DNA from: Larkinella sp965227735 | GTDB taxonomy: Bacteria; Bacteroidota; Bacteroidia; Cytophagales; Spirosomataceae | Length of the DNA stretch: 64,000 nt | NCBI RefSeq assembly: GCF_965227735.1 | Contig: NZ_OZ245776.1 | Location: forward strand, 5,952,001-6,016,000 | Reading direction: 5' to 3' | Shown: one piece after another, positions 40,738 to 48,328 of the stretch | Layout: each line of letters begins with the position of its first letter | How positions within the stretch are numbered: position 1 is the stretch's first letter | Program-made: the position numbers and the translations under genes | The notes under the pieces: model-generated | What the model was told of the DNA's origin: nothing | The model's input: only the letters and a program-made list of their open reading frames with translations | Database searches by the model: none

Positions 40738-42954
40738 CTAGGGCTGATCCAACCCCGGCATCAGCTCCTTCAATATTTTCTGAGCCGCTATTGAAATAAC
40801 CGTTCCCGGCCCAAACACGCCTTTGACCCCTGCATCATACAGAAACTGGTAGTCCTGCGCGGGAATGACGCCCCCGGCAATGACCATGATGTCGTCACGG
40901 CCGATCTTTTTCAATTCTTCGATCAATTGCGGCACCAGCGTTTTGTGTCCGGCGGCCAGGCTCGACACGCCCACGAGGTGAACGTCGTTTTCGGCGGCTT
41001 GCCGGGCCACTTCTTCCGGCGTTTGAAACAGAGGCCCCATGTCGACGTCGAAGCCCAGGTCGGCAAAGCTGGTAGCAATGACCTTGGCCCCCCGGTCATG
41101 ACCATCCTGGCCCATTTTGGCCACCAGAATCCGCGGACGGCGGCCCTCCCGCTCGGCAAACCGGTCGGTGAGCTGGCGGGCGAGCCGGAAATTTTCATCA
41201 TCCGACACCTCGGCGGAATAGATGCCCGACACGGAACGAATCGTGGCCTTGTGACGGCCAAATGCTTTTTCCATAGCATATGAAATTTCTCCTAACGTAG
41301 CCCGTTGGCGGGCGGCTTCGATGGCGAGGGCAAGGAGGTTGGTTGCCATGTCGGATTTTAAATCCGAAACAGAGTTGCGTTCTGATTGCAAATCTGAACG
41401 AGCATCGGGTGCAGATTGTAAATCTGCACGGGCGGCTTTGGTAATCGCTTCCAGCGCGGCTGCCACGTTCGCCTGATTCCGCCGGGCTTTCACCTCGTTA
41501 ATCCGCCGGATCTGCCCTTCGCGAACGGCCTGGTTATCCACTTCCAGTAATTCCAGTTCCTTTTCCGAATCGGGGCGGTATCGATTGACGCCGACAATCA
41601 CATCTTTCCCGGAATCGATCCGGGCCTGTTTTCGGGCGGCTGCTTCCTCGATGCGGAGTTTGGGCAGTCCGGTTTCAATCGCCTTGGTCATACCGCCCAG
41701 GGTTTCCACTTCCTGAATCAACGCCCAGGCTTTCTGAATCAGTTGATCGGTTAACGATTCGACGTAATATGAACCGCCCCACGGATCGACAACTGAAGTT
41801 ATATCGGTTTCGTATTGCAGATAAAGCTGCGTATTTCGGGCAATCCGCGCCGAAAAATCGGTAGGCAGCGCAATGGCTTCGTCCAGCGAATTGGTGTGCA
41901 GCGATTGCGTATGCCCCAGCACAGCCGCCAGCGCTTCCACACACGTCCGGGCCACATTGTTGAACGGGTCCTGTTCCGTCAGGCTGTAACCGCTGGTCTG
42001 GCAGTGGGTTCGCAACGCCAGTGATTTCGGATTTTTCGGTTCAAATGGTTTCACCAGCGTGGCCCAAAGCACCCGAGCCGCCCGCATTTTGGCAATTTCC
42101 ATGAAATGGTTCATGCCGATTCCCCAGAAAAACGACAACCGGGGCGCAAAATCATCGATGCTCATCCCGGCTTTCAAACCGGTTCGGATGTATTCCAGGC
42201 CATCGGCCAGCGTATAGGCCAGTTCGATGTGGGCGGGCGCTCCGGCTTCGTGCATGTGGTAGCCGCTGATGCTGATGGAGTTGAACCTGGGCATGTAGCG
42301 ACTCGTATACGCAAAAATATCGCCGACCAGCCGCATCGACGGTTCGGGCGGATAGATGTAGGTGTTCCGTACCATGAACTCCTTCAGAATGTCGTTCTGA
42401 ATGGTACCCGACAATTGTTCCGGACGGACACCCTGTTCTTCGGCCGCCACGATGTAAAACGCCAGAATGGGCAAAACCGCCCCGTTCATGGTCATCGACA
42501 CCGACATCTGATCGAGCGGAATCTGGTCGAACAGCATCTTCATGTCTTCCACTGTGTCGATGGCAACCCCGGCCTTTCCCACATCACCCACCACGCGCGG
42601 ATGGTCGGAGTCGTAGCCCCGGTGCGTCGCCAGGTCGAAGGCAACCGAAAGACCTTTTTGCCCGGCGGCCAGATTCCGGCGGTAGAACGCATTGGACGCT
42701 TCGGCCGTCGAAAAACCGGCATACTGGCGGATGGTCCAAGGCTGCGTCAGGTACATGCTGCTGTAGGGGCCGCGCAGAAAAGGCGGAATCCCGGCGACAG
42801 AACCCAGGTGCTGGGCGTTGGCAAGGTCGGCAGCTTCGTAGTGCGGTTTTATTTTGATGCCTTCGGAAGTGACGAATGGGCGTGAAAGGTTGGCTGACGA
42901 TGGAGGATTGTCAGGTGTCGTTTGATGAAGTGGCGTATTGAAATCAGGTCTCAT
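40738..42954 (-). CDS. mutB: Methylmalonyl-CoA mutase large (catalytic) subunit, with in-frame palindrome insert
   Basis: A 738-residue B12-dependent mutase that interconverts succinyl-CoA and R-methylmalonyl-CoA. The TIM-barrel domain covers about 30-520 (RGPYSSMYLTQPWTIRQYAG; LSVAFDLATHRGYDSDHPRV; FFWGIGMNHFMEIAKMRAAR; GGSYYVESLTDQLIQKAW). The cobalamin domain is at about 600-738, with the cobalt-ligand His in KMGQDGHDRGAKVI and AGGVIPAQDYQFLYDAGV. Between them about 30 extra residues (three ten-residue units with S/A-D-L-Q/K-S) are encoded by palindromic DNA at 41351-41429. Family members usually have only a few residues here. It follows mutA by 21 bases. The catalytic parts are intact. 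Confidence 0.96.
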   Translation of the reverse strand: MRPDFNTPLHQTTPDNPPSSANLSRPFVTSEGIKIKPHYEAADLANAQHLGSVAGIPPFLRGPYSSMYLTQPWTIRQYAGFSTAEASNAFYRRNLAAGQKGLSVAFDLATHRGYDSDHPRVVGDVGKAGVAIDTVEDMKMLFDQIPLDQMSVSMTMNGAVLPILAFYIVAAEEQGVRPEQLSGTIQNDILKEFMVRNTYIYPPEPSMRLVGDIFAYTSRYMPRFNSISISGYHMHEAGAPAHIELAYTLADGLEYIRTGLKAGMSIDDFAPRLSFFWGIGMNHFMEIAKMRAARVLWATLVKPFEPKNPKSLALRTHCQTSGYSLTEQDPFNNVARTCVEALAAVLGHTQSLHTNSLDEAIALPTDFSARIARNTQLYLQYETDITSVVDPWGGSYYVESLTDQLIQKAWALIQEVETLGGMTKAIETGLPKLRIEEAAARKQARIDSGKDVIVGVNRYRPDSEKELELLEVDNQAVREGQIRRINEVKARRNQANVAAALEAITKAARADLQSAPDARSDLQSERNSVSDLKSDMATNLLALAIEAARQRATLGEISYAMEKAFGRHKATIRSVSGIYSAEVSDDENFRLARQLTDRFAEREGRRPRILVAKMGQDGHDRGAKVIATSFADLGFDVDMGPLFQTPEEVARQAAENDVHLVGVSSLAAGHKTLVPQLIEELKKIGRDDIMVIAGGVIPAQDYQFLYDAGVKGVFGPGTVISIAAQKILKELMPGLDQP
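41351..41429. repeat. Three palindromic units at a 30-base period inside mutB
   Basis: Three small dyads lie exactly 30 bases apart: TCGGATTT/AAATCCGA (41351-41367), GTTCTGATT/AATCTGAAC (41379-41399, one mismatch), and GTGCAGATT/AATCTGCAC (41409-41429). The frame is kept and they translate to ADLQSAPDAR, SDLQSERNSV and SDLKSDM. The same core AAATC-type stem is varied compensatorily, with both arms changing together. Confidence 0.9.
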
Positions 42955-42975
42955 ACCGGTTTTCTCGTCTGGAAA

Positions 42976-44346
42976 TTACTCGAATTCTTGGGACAACCGT
43001 AAATCCGGTAAGGTTTTTTGAAGTCTTACCGGTTTGGTCACCAGTACTTCCCCATCGACCCGAAACTTCGTCACACCCACCAAAATCCGACCCTTCTTCA
43101 CCGCTTCCACTTTGGCCTGATATGCTTTCTCCAGTTCGTCCGGAACAAAACCGCTTTCGGTTGCTTTCAACAAACCGCCCCGGTTTTCGACGTCCAGAAA
43201 CAACGCCCAGGCCGATTCGACCAGCTCGTTCGTCAGGGTTTCGAGGTAATACGAACCCGCCGAGGGGTCGAGTGTTTTGTCCAGGTGGGCTTCTTCTTTC
43301 AGCAAAATGGAAATATTCCGGGCAATGCGGGTAGAAAATTCATCGGGTTCGCCGAAAACCGCGTCGTACGGATGAACGGTCAGCGCATCGCAACCCCCGA
43401 TGACGGCGGACATGGCTTCCGTTGTGGCCCGGAGCAGGTTATTGTAGGGTGTGGCCGTAGCGTCGTAGAAAGTGGAGGTTTGGGCGTGGATGAATGATGA
43501 ATAGCGAATCGGTCCGCCGACGCGGTCGAATATCGAATAATGAAGTAACAAGCGTTGCCAGAGGATGCGGAGGGCGCGGAGTTTCGCGATTTCGGTAAAG
43601 TAACTCGTTCCAACCGAAACCACGAAGGCGGTTTTGGGTATCAGTTGCTCCATCGTTAAACCGGCATCGGTCAGATGATCGAAGACGTCCACCACGGCGT
43701 TGAGCGTGAAGGCCAGTTCCTGCGTGGCGGTGGCTCCGGCGTTGTGGAAAACCGTGCTGCCGACCGTGATGGTTCGAAAGTGGGGTGAATCCAGCGTCAG
43801 GCGTGTTGCTTCCGCCATTTGCGCCAGAGCTGCATCGGGATGGATGTCAGACTGGAGGAATCGGGCCACGGGTTCGTCAAAAATACCGCCTTTCAGTTGA
43901 TACGGCAGAATCTGCTTCAACGCTGTCGCCACGTTCTCCGGCTGCCCATCAACGCGAAACCAAACCGGCGTGTCGCTCAGTTTGAGGCCATGCAGCAGCC
44001 GACTCCACTGAATTTCTTCGATTGTTGCCTCGGTCAAATCAAGCAGAAAGCCGTCGGCTCCTTTGGCAAGACCCGTACGCAGAACCGTATTGGTCTCACT
44101 TTCCGTTTCAAACCGCACACCCGGAATATTCAGCCAGCCCAGCGACCGGTCCGTTCGCTGACTTTGCTGGTTCGTGGCAAGTGGCAGCCCCGCCAGGTCT
44201 TCGGTCGTATAGAACGGCTCCGTTTCCAGGCCGTCGGGTGTGAGCCGCTTCAGGGATTCAACCGGTTTTCCTTTCAGGTCATCCACTATCTGCCGGGTCC
44301 ACTCCGCTTTGGTAACGGGGGGAAAGAGCGATTTTATAGAAAACAT
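42976..44346 (-). CDS. mutA: Methylmalonyl-CoA mutase small subunit
   Basis: A 456-residue non-catalytic partner of the large subunit. It starts at the ATG at 44346 (MFSIKSLFPPVTKAEWTRQI); a longer frame to 44460 would translate the flanking repeat. Family marks include LKGKPVESLKRLTPDGLETE, FHNAGATATQELAFTLNAVV, SYFTEIAKLRALRILWQRLL, IHAQTS, NNLLRATTEAMSAVIGGCDA and GSYYLETLTNELVESAW. The segment between RILW and IHAQTS is unusual: it is partly encoded by a copy of the ATATCGAATAATG repeat (43489-43547). mutB follows after 21 bases, so they form one operon. Confidence 0.94.
   Translation of the reverse strand: MFSIKSLFPPVTKAEWTRQIVDDLKGKPVESLKRLTPDGLETEPFYTTEDLAGLPLATNQQSQRTDRSLGWLNIPGVRFETESETNTVLRTGLAKGADGFLLDLTEATIEEIQWSRLLHGLKLSDTPVWFRVDGQPENVATALKQILPYQLKGGIFDEPVARFLQSDIHPDAALAQMAEATRLTLDSPHFRTITVGSTVFHNAGATATQELAFTLNAVVDVFDHLTDAGLTMEQLIPKTAFVVSVGTSYFTEIAKLRALRILWQRLLLHYSIFDRVGGPIRYSSFIHAQTSTFYDATATPYNNLLRATTEAMSAVIGGCDALTVHPYDAVFGEPDEFSTRIARNISILLKEEAHLDKTLDPSAGSYYLETLTNELVESAWALFLDVENRGGLLKATESGFVPDELEKAYQAKVEAVKKGRILVGVTKFRVDGEVLVTKPVRLQKTLPDLRLSQEFE
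43489..43547. repeat. Repeat-family words translated inside mutA
   Basis: GAATATCGAATAATGAAGTA at 43528-43547 differs by one deleted base from the matching string in the right arm of the repeat at 36714 (read on its minus strand). GATGAATGATGAATAGCGAA near 43489-43508 resembles the inner words of the repeats at 33468 and 36657. A GC-rich core separates the two. On the minus strand they encode LHYSIF and IRYSSFI without breaking the frame. Confidence 0.75.
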
Positions 44347-44363
44347 AGTATCAAGGGCTGGAG

Positions 44364-44553
44364 GGTTGAATGGATTGAATGGTTGAATGGATTGTATGGT
44401 TTGACGGTTGAATGGTTGGGATGGTTTGGTGGTTTTACGGGTAAAAAGGACGGCCTTCATAAGCAGCCATTAGCCATTCAACCATCAAACCATTTCAACC
44501 ATCCAACTATCCCAACCATTTTCAACCATCAAACCATCCAATCCATTCTTTTC
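44364..44553. repeat. Long inverted repeat of GGTTGAATGG words before mutA
   Basis: The left half is a run of related words (GGTTGAATGG, ATTGAATGG, TGGTTTGACGG); the right half is the same on the other strand. The best arms are 44385-44426 and 44505-44548, with three substitutions and a two-base indel over about 42 bases. The centre is about 80 bases. It lies between the divergent mutA and dnaA starts. Confidence 0.9.
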
Positions 44554-44584
44554 CAAAGTTAGGTCTTTTCGGAGTAAAGCCACA
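44554..44584 (-). promoter_or_regulatory. Candidate promoter of mutAB
   Basis: On the minus strand TAACTTTG (44561-44554) fits TAnnTTTG exactly; TGTG (44584-44581) lies 19 bases upstream, close to TTTG. A start near 44548 would put the whole repeat 44364-44548 in the mutA leader, giving a leader of about 200 bases. Confidence 0.45.
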
Positions 44585-44699
44585 GCGGAGGGCATCGGTG
44601 TCTGCCGTTGGGTTGTATTATTTTGATAATCTATTTTAATGTATTGATAGATAAAAAATGGGGTCGTATTTTTATCCGGCCGGAGTTTGGCAAGTCACC

Positions 44700-44729
44700 T
44701 TGTCTGCTCTAATTTTTTTCCTACTTTTG
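44700..44729 (+). promoter_or_regulatory. Candidate promoter of dnaA
   Basis: CTTG (TTG at 44700-44702), a 19-base spacer, and TACTTTTG at 44722-44729, matching the Bacteroidota consensus. A start near 44735 leaves about 65 bases before the GTG at 44800. Confidence 0.6.
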
Positions 44730-44799
44730 TCTCCCTTTTTTCACCCACCGGGCTGATTGTCTTGGGCAATTTGGCTTTATGATTAGGTAAAATGAAATT

Positions 44800-46230
44800 G
44801 TGAACATCCCCGTACCCGGCATACAGCGCGAAGCAGTGACGGTCTGGAACCGCTGCCTGCAGGTGATCCAGGAGAACATTCCCGACCAGAGTTTTCGGAC
44901 CTGGTTCGAGCCGATTGTTCCCCTGCGCCTGAATGGAAGCGAACTGACCATCCAGGTACCCAGCCAGTTCTTCTACGAATGGCTGGAGGAAAACTATGTT
45001 CATTTACTTCGAAAAGCGCTTGATTTTGCCATCGGTCATCACGGTCAATTGCAGTATTCGATCATTGTCGACAAAGGCGATGAAGGAAGCAAGCCGTTGA
45101 CGGTCAACGTGCCGACGTCAAAATCGCCCCAGAATGCCAAACCGGATAACGTCGACGCCGATATTTTGAAGAGTCCATTCGAAATGAAAGACCTGGACTC
45201 GCTGCAACTGGATTCGTACCTGAATCCGGCTTATACATTTGATAATTTTATTGAAGGCGACTGCAACCGGCTGGGCCGTTCGGCGGGTTTTGCCATTGCC
45301 CAGAATCCGGGAACAACGGCCTTTAATCCGCTGATGATTTATGGCGGAGTTGGATTGGGCAAAACGCACCTGGTGCAGGCCGTCGGCAATTATATCAAAA
45401 ATAACAATCAGGATAAATTTGTCCTGTACGTGTCTTCCGAAAAGTTTACGACCCAGTTTATCAACTCCATCCGTACCGATTCACTGCGGGATTTCATGGG
45501 TTTCTACATGCAGGTCGACGTGCTGATCATCGACGATGTGCAGTTTTGGGCGGGGAAAGAAAAAACCCAGGAAACGTTTTTTCATATTTTCAACCACCTG
45601 CACGGCGCCAAAAAGCAGATCATTATGACGTCCGACCGCGCCCCCCGCGACTTGCAGGGCATGCAGGACCGGCTTCAGTCACGCTTTAAGCAGGGCCTGA
45701 CCGCTGACCTGACCCAGCCGGATCTGGAAACGCGGACGGCCATTATTCAGAAAAAACTGCTGGCCGAAGGCATTTTCATCGAGCATAACGTCATCGAATA
45801 CCTGGCACATAGCATCAACACGAATGTGCGGGAACTGGAAGGCGTCATTGTGTCACTGATGGCGCAGGCGTCGCTCAACCGCCGGGAAATCGATCTGGAT
45901 CTGGCGCGGAACACCCTCCGGAATCTCATCATCGACTCGGACAAGGAAGTGACCATCGACACCATTCAGGACGTGGTGGCCGATCATTTCAAGATCGCGG
46001 TTGCCGATCTGAAAAGCAAAAGCCGGAAAAAAGAAGCGGTTTTTCCGCGCCAGATTGCCATGTTTCTGGCTAAAGACCTGACGGAATTGTCGTTGAAGTC
46101 GATTGGCTATCATTTCGGAGGACGCGACCACAGCACGGTTATTCATGCCATTCAAACGATCAGCGACATCACCAACACGAACCCGCAAATCCGCGAAACC
46201 GTCGAGAAGCTGAAAGGCTCGCTGAAATAA
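44800..46230 (+). CDS. dnaA: Chromosomal replication initiator protein DnaA
   Basis: A 476-residue initiator. It starts with GTG at 44800; an ATG eight bases before is followed at once by a stop. Domain I is at about 10-90 (VWNRCLQVIQENIPDQSFRT, TIQVPSQFFYEWLEENY). The AAA+ domain has YTFDNFIEGDCNRLGRSAGF, Walker A GGVGLGKTHL, Walker B VDVLIIDDVQFWAGKEKTQE and sensor region TSDRAPRDLQGMQDRLQSRF. Domain IV ends with the DNA-binding GGRDHSTVIHAIQTI. Full length. No cluster of DnaA boxes was seen on either side, so the origin is probably elsewhere. Confidence 0.97.
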   Translation: MNIPVPGIQREAVTVWNRCLQVIQENIPDQSFRTWFEPIVPLRLNGSELTIQVPSQFFYEWLEENYVHLLRKALDFAIGHHGQLQYSIIVDKGDEGSKPLTVNVPTSKSPQNAKPDNVDADILKSPFEMKDLDSLQLDSYLNPAYTFDNFIEGDCNRLGRSAGFAIAQNPGTTAFNPLMIYGGVGLGKTHLVQAVGNYIKNNNQDKFVLYVSSEKFTTQFINSIRTDSLRDFMGFYMQVDVLIIDDVQFWAGKEKTQETFFHIFNHLHGAKKQIIMTSDRAPRDLQGMQDRLQSRFKQGLTADLTQPDLETRTAIIQKKLLAEGIFIEHNVIEYLAHSINTNVRELEGVIVSLMAQASLNRREIDLDLARNTLRNLIIDSDKEVTIDTIQDVVADHFKIAVADLKSKSRKKEAVFPRQIAMFLAKDLTELSLKSIGYHFGGRDHSTVIHAIQTISDITNTNPQIRETVEKLKGSLK

Positions 46231-46232
46231 AG

Positions 46233-46337
46233 TGTACGGTTTTCGGTTTATGGTTTTCGGGAGCTGACGCATTTCGTCCGCGTGCGCCAGTCCCGGCGGG
46301 GAACCGTACCGAAAACTGAAAACCGAAAACCATAAAC
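46233..46337. repeat. Long inverted repeat, second GCTGACGCA family copy
   Basis: Outer arms GTTTATGGTTTTCGG (46246-46260) and 46323-46337 are perfectly complementary; inner arms pair GGGAGCTGACGCA with TGCGCCAGTCCCG imperfectly. The left arm matches that of the repeat at 14400 over about 30 bases with few changes. It fills the gap between dnaA and the next gene. Confidence 0.9.
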
Positions 46338-46341
46338 TCCC

Positions 46342-47301
46342 TTGGTTCGCCTGCTCTCCCGACAACACATCGACGATGCTGCGTATAATCGGTGTGTGGC
46401 CCTTTCCCCGCAGCGGGTGGTCTATGCCTTTTCGTGGTATCTGGACGTCGTTTCGCCCGGCTGGGAGTTGTTGGTGGAAGGTGATTATGACTATGTTATG
46501 CCGTTGCCGGTTCGTCGGCGATATGGCGTCAAGTCCGTTATTCAGCCTTTGTTTTGCCACCAGCTCGGCGTCTTTTCGGTTGGCGAAACCCCTGATGCTG
46601 CGGTTTTGTCCCGGTTTCTGGAAACGCTGCAACACCACATCCGTCACGCACCTTCCTATCAGTTTCATGCCGCTAACGCATCAGCCCTGGTGAATGAGTC
46701 GGTACAATTTATACCGATGACCAATCACGTATTGAATCTCCAGAAACCGTATGCAGAACTGGCTGCGGGCTACTCGAAAGATCGAAAAAACAACCTGAAA
46801 CGCGGTTTGCAACACGAATGGGAGTTTCTTGATACCGATGATGTTGCTCCGCTGATCGACTTATTTCGAAAATATAATACCGCCGGGATTGGTCGCGTTG
46901 CGCCCCGGGCATATGATCAACTCCGGCAATTGGTTGCGGTTTTGCAACACCGGCAGCAGGTAACCATCCGGGTGGCGAGGCAGAACGGGCGGATCGAAGC
47001 GGGGTGTCTGCTGGTGACGGACGTCAACCGGATCATCCACCTTTTCTGCGCGGCCAGTCCGGAAGGGCGAAAAGGCAACGCCCGAACCGTTATGCTGGAC
47101 CAATTCATTCGGGAATACGCCGGACAGCCGCTCTGGTTTGATTTTGAAAGCCCCGAAGTTGAATCGCTGGCGGCTTTTAACCGCAGTTTCGGGGCCCAAC
47201 CGGAACCGTATGTTCGGCTGGTGAGCAACCAACTGCCGGATTCGGTGCGGTTCTTGCACCGGATGAAGCAATGGCTGCAGCAAACGCTTTTCCCCCGATA
47301 A
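46342..47301 (+). CDS. Acetyltransf_6/FemAB-like protein, first of a tandem pair
   Basis: A 319-residue protein similar throughout to the next one. It has the GNAT-like repeated fold of Acetyltransf_6/FemAB proteins: QRVVYAFSWYLDVVSPGWEL, VMPLPVRRRYGVKSVIQPLF, YSKDRKNNLKRGLQHEWEF, GCLLVTDVNRIIHLFCAASP, and LWFDFESPEVESLAAFNRSF. Relatives transfer amino acids or acyl groups to cell-wall or secreted products. The frame has no ATG before the conserved region; TTG at 46342 is the first start after the stop at 46333 and aligns with the partner's VRYL segment. The gene begins five bases after the repeat at 46233-46337. Confidence 0.78.
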   Translation: MVRLLSRQHIDDAAYNRCVALSPQRVVYAFSWYLDVVSPGWELLVEGDYDYVMPLPVRRRYGVKSVIQPLFCHQLGVFSVGETPDAAVLSRFLETLQHHIRHAPSYQFHAANASALVNESVQFIPMTNHVLNLQKPYAELAAGYSKDRKNNLKRGLQHEWEFLDTDDVAPLIDLFRKYNTAGIGRVAPRAYDQLRQLVAVLQHRQQVTIRVARQNGRIEAGCLLVTDVNRIIHLFCAASPEGRKGNARTVMLDQFIREYAGQPLWFDFESPEVESLAAFNRSFGAQPEPYVRLVSNQLPDSVRFLHRMKQWLQQTLFPR

Positions 47302-48323
47302 CCGTCCGGTATCTCGACCGCGCCGACCTCGACGCGGTTTGCTGGGACGATTGCATTACCGAATCGACCCAGCGACTGATTTATGCGTTTTCGTGGTATC
47401 TGGACGCCCTGACAACCGGCGCTGGCGCTCCGCATTGGGGTGGCATTGTGGCCCAACAGGCCGGGCAGTATGTGGCCGTGATGCCGGTGGTTTACAAACA
47501 AAAGTACGGGATACGGTATGCCTACCAACCCGATTACTGCCAGCAACTGGGGATTTTCAGCCGGGCTGAAGTCGATCTGACCAGCTTGTCTTCAGAATTT
47601 TTCGACCAGCTAAGCCGGTCTTTTCAGTGGGTGGTTTCGTACCGGTTTAACGAAAAAAATGAAAACGAGCTGCAATTTCCAACTGGTTTTTCCGTCATCA
47701 AGCGGTATAACCACGTTTTGCCGCTCCATAAACCGTATGGAGAAATCTACCGGCAGTATGCCACCGACCGGAAAACCAACCTCAACCGGGCGCGTAATGT
47801 AGGGTGGGTGGTGGAAGAAAAACCGGACATGCGGCCGTTGATTCAACTACATCGGGAGCATAATGAAGAAAAAGCGGTTGCCGGTATCCAACTGGATTTG
47901 ACCATTTACGACCGGTTTGTGAAAGCCGTCGATCAACTGAAAAACCGGGGACTGGCGCGCATCTGGCTGGCCCGGAAAGCAGACGAAAAAAACGCCGAAG
48001 CGGGTGGCTTGTTTGTGGTGGATCGCGACCGGATTATTTATCTTTTCAATGGCGCGTCACCGACCGGGCGAAAACAACAGGCGCGGTTGTGGATGATCAA
48101 TCACCTCATCGAAGCGTTTGCCGGACAACCTGTGGAATTTGATTTCGAAAGTCCGGCGGTGGGAGCGGAGTCGGTGAAGGTGTATTACCAGAGTTTTGGG
48201 GCCGAAAGCCGCCCTTATACCGAAATTTCCTACGACCATCTGCCGTGGTTCATCACCTGCGCCCGGGCTTTTGTTCGTACGGTTCTTGAATGGAAAAACC
48301 GGGCAGGGCGGGGCGATTCGTAG
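47271..48323 (+). CDS. Acetyltransf_6/FemAB-like protein, second of a tandem pair
   Basis: A 350-residue paralogue of the preceding protein. Matching strings are QRLIYAFSWYLDALTTGAG, VMPVVYKQKYGIRYAYQPDY, QQLGIFS, YATDRKTNLNRARNVGWVVE, GGLFVVDRDRIIYLFNGASP, and VEFDFESPAVGAESVKVYYQ. The ATG at 47271 overlaps the upstream gene's 3' end by 31 bases, so translation is probably coupled. Both copies keep the DxxxNLxR and FDFESP motifs, so both may be active. The product may act on a lipid-linked or wall precursor; this is inference. Confidence 0.8.
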   Translation: MAAANAFPPITVRYLDRADLDAVCWDDCITESTQRLIYAFSWYLDALTTGAGAPHWGGIVAQQAGQYVAVMPVVYKQKYGIRYAYQPDYCQQLGIFSRAEVDLTSLSSEFFDQLSRSFQWVVSYRFNEKNENELQFPTGFSVIKRYNHVLPLHKPYGEIYRQYATDRKTNLNRARNVGWVVEEKPDMRPLIQLHREHNEEKAVAGIQLDLTIYDRFVKAVDQLKNRGLARIWLARKADEKNAEAGGLFVVDRDRIIYLFNGASPTGRKQQARLWMINHLIEAFAGQPVEFDFESPAVGAESVKVYYQSFGAESRPYTEISYDHLPWFITCARAFVRTVLEWKNRAGRGDS

Positions 48324-48328
48324 ATATT

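Noticed and set aside
41351..41429. CRISPR-like array in mutB
   Set aside because: Only three units, no unique spacers, each unit is itself a palindrome and the whole is translated in frame.
44347..44460. N-terminal extension of mutA up to 44460
   Set aside because: The extra 38 residues are translated repeat (Gln/Pro/Phe/Asn-rich); the family start MFSIKSLFPPV fits the ATG at 44346.
44540..44799. Replication origin upstream of dnaA
   Set aside because: Only isolated TTATCC strings are seen, no box cluster.
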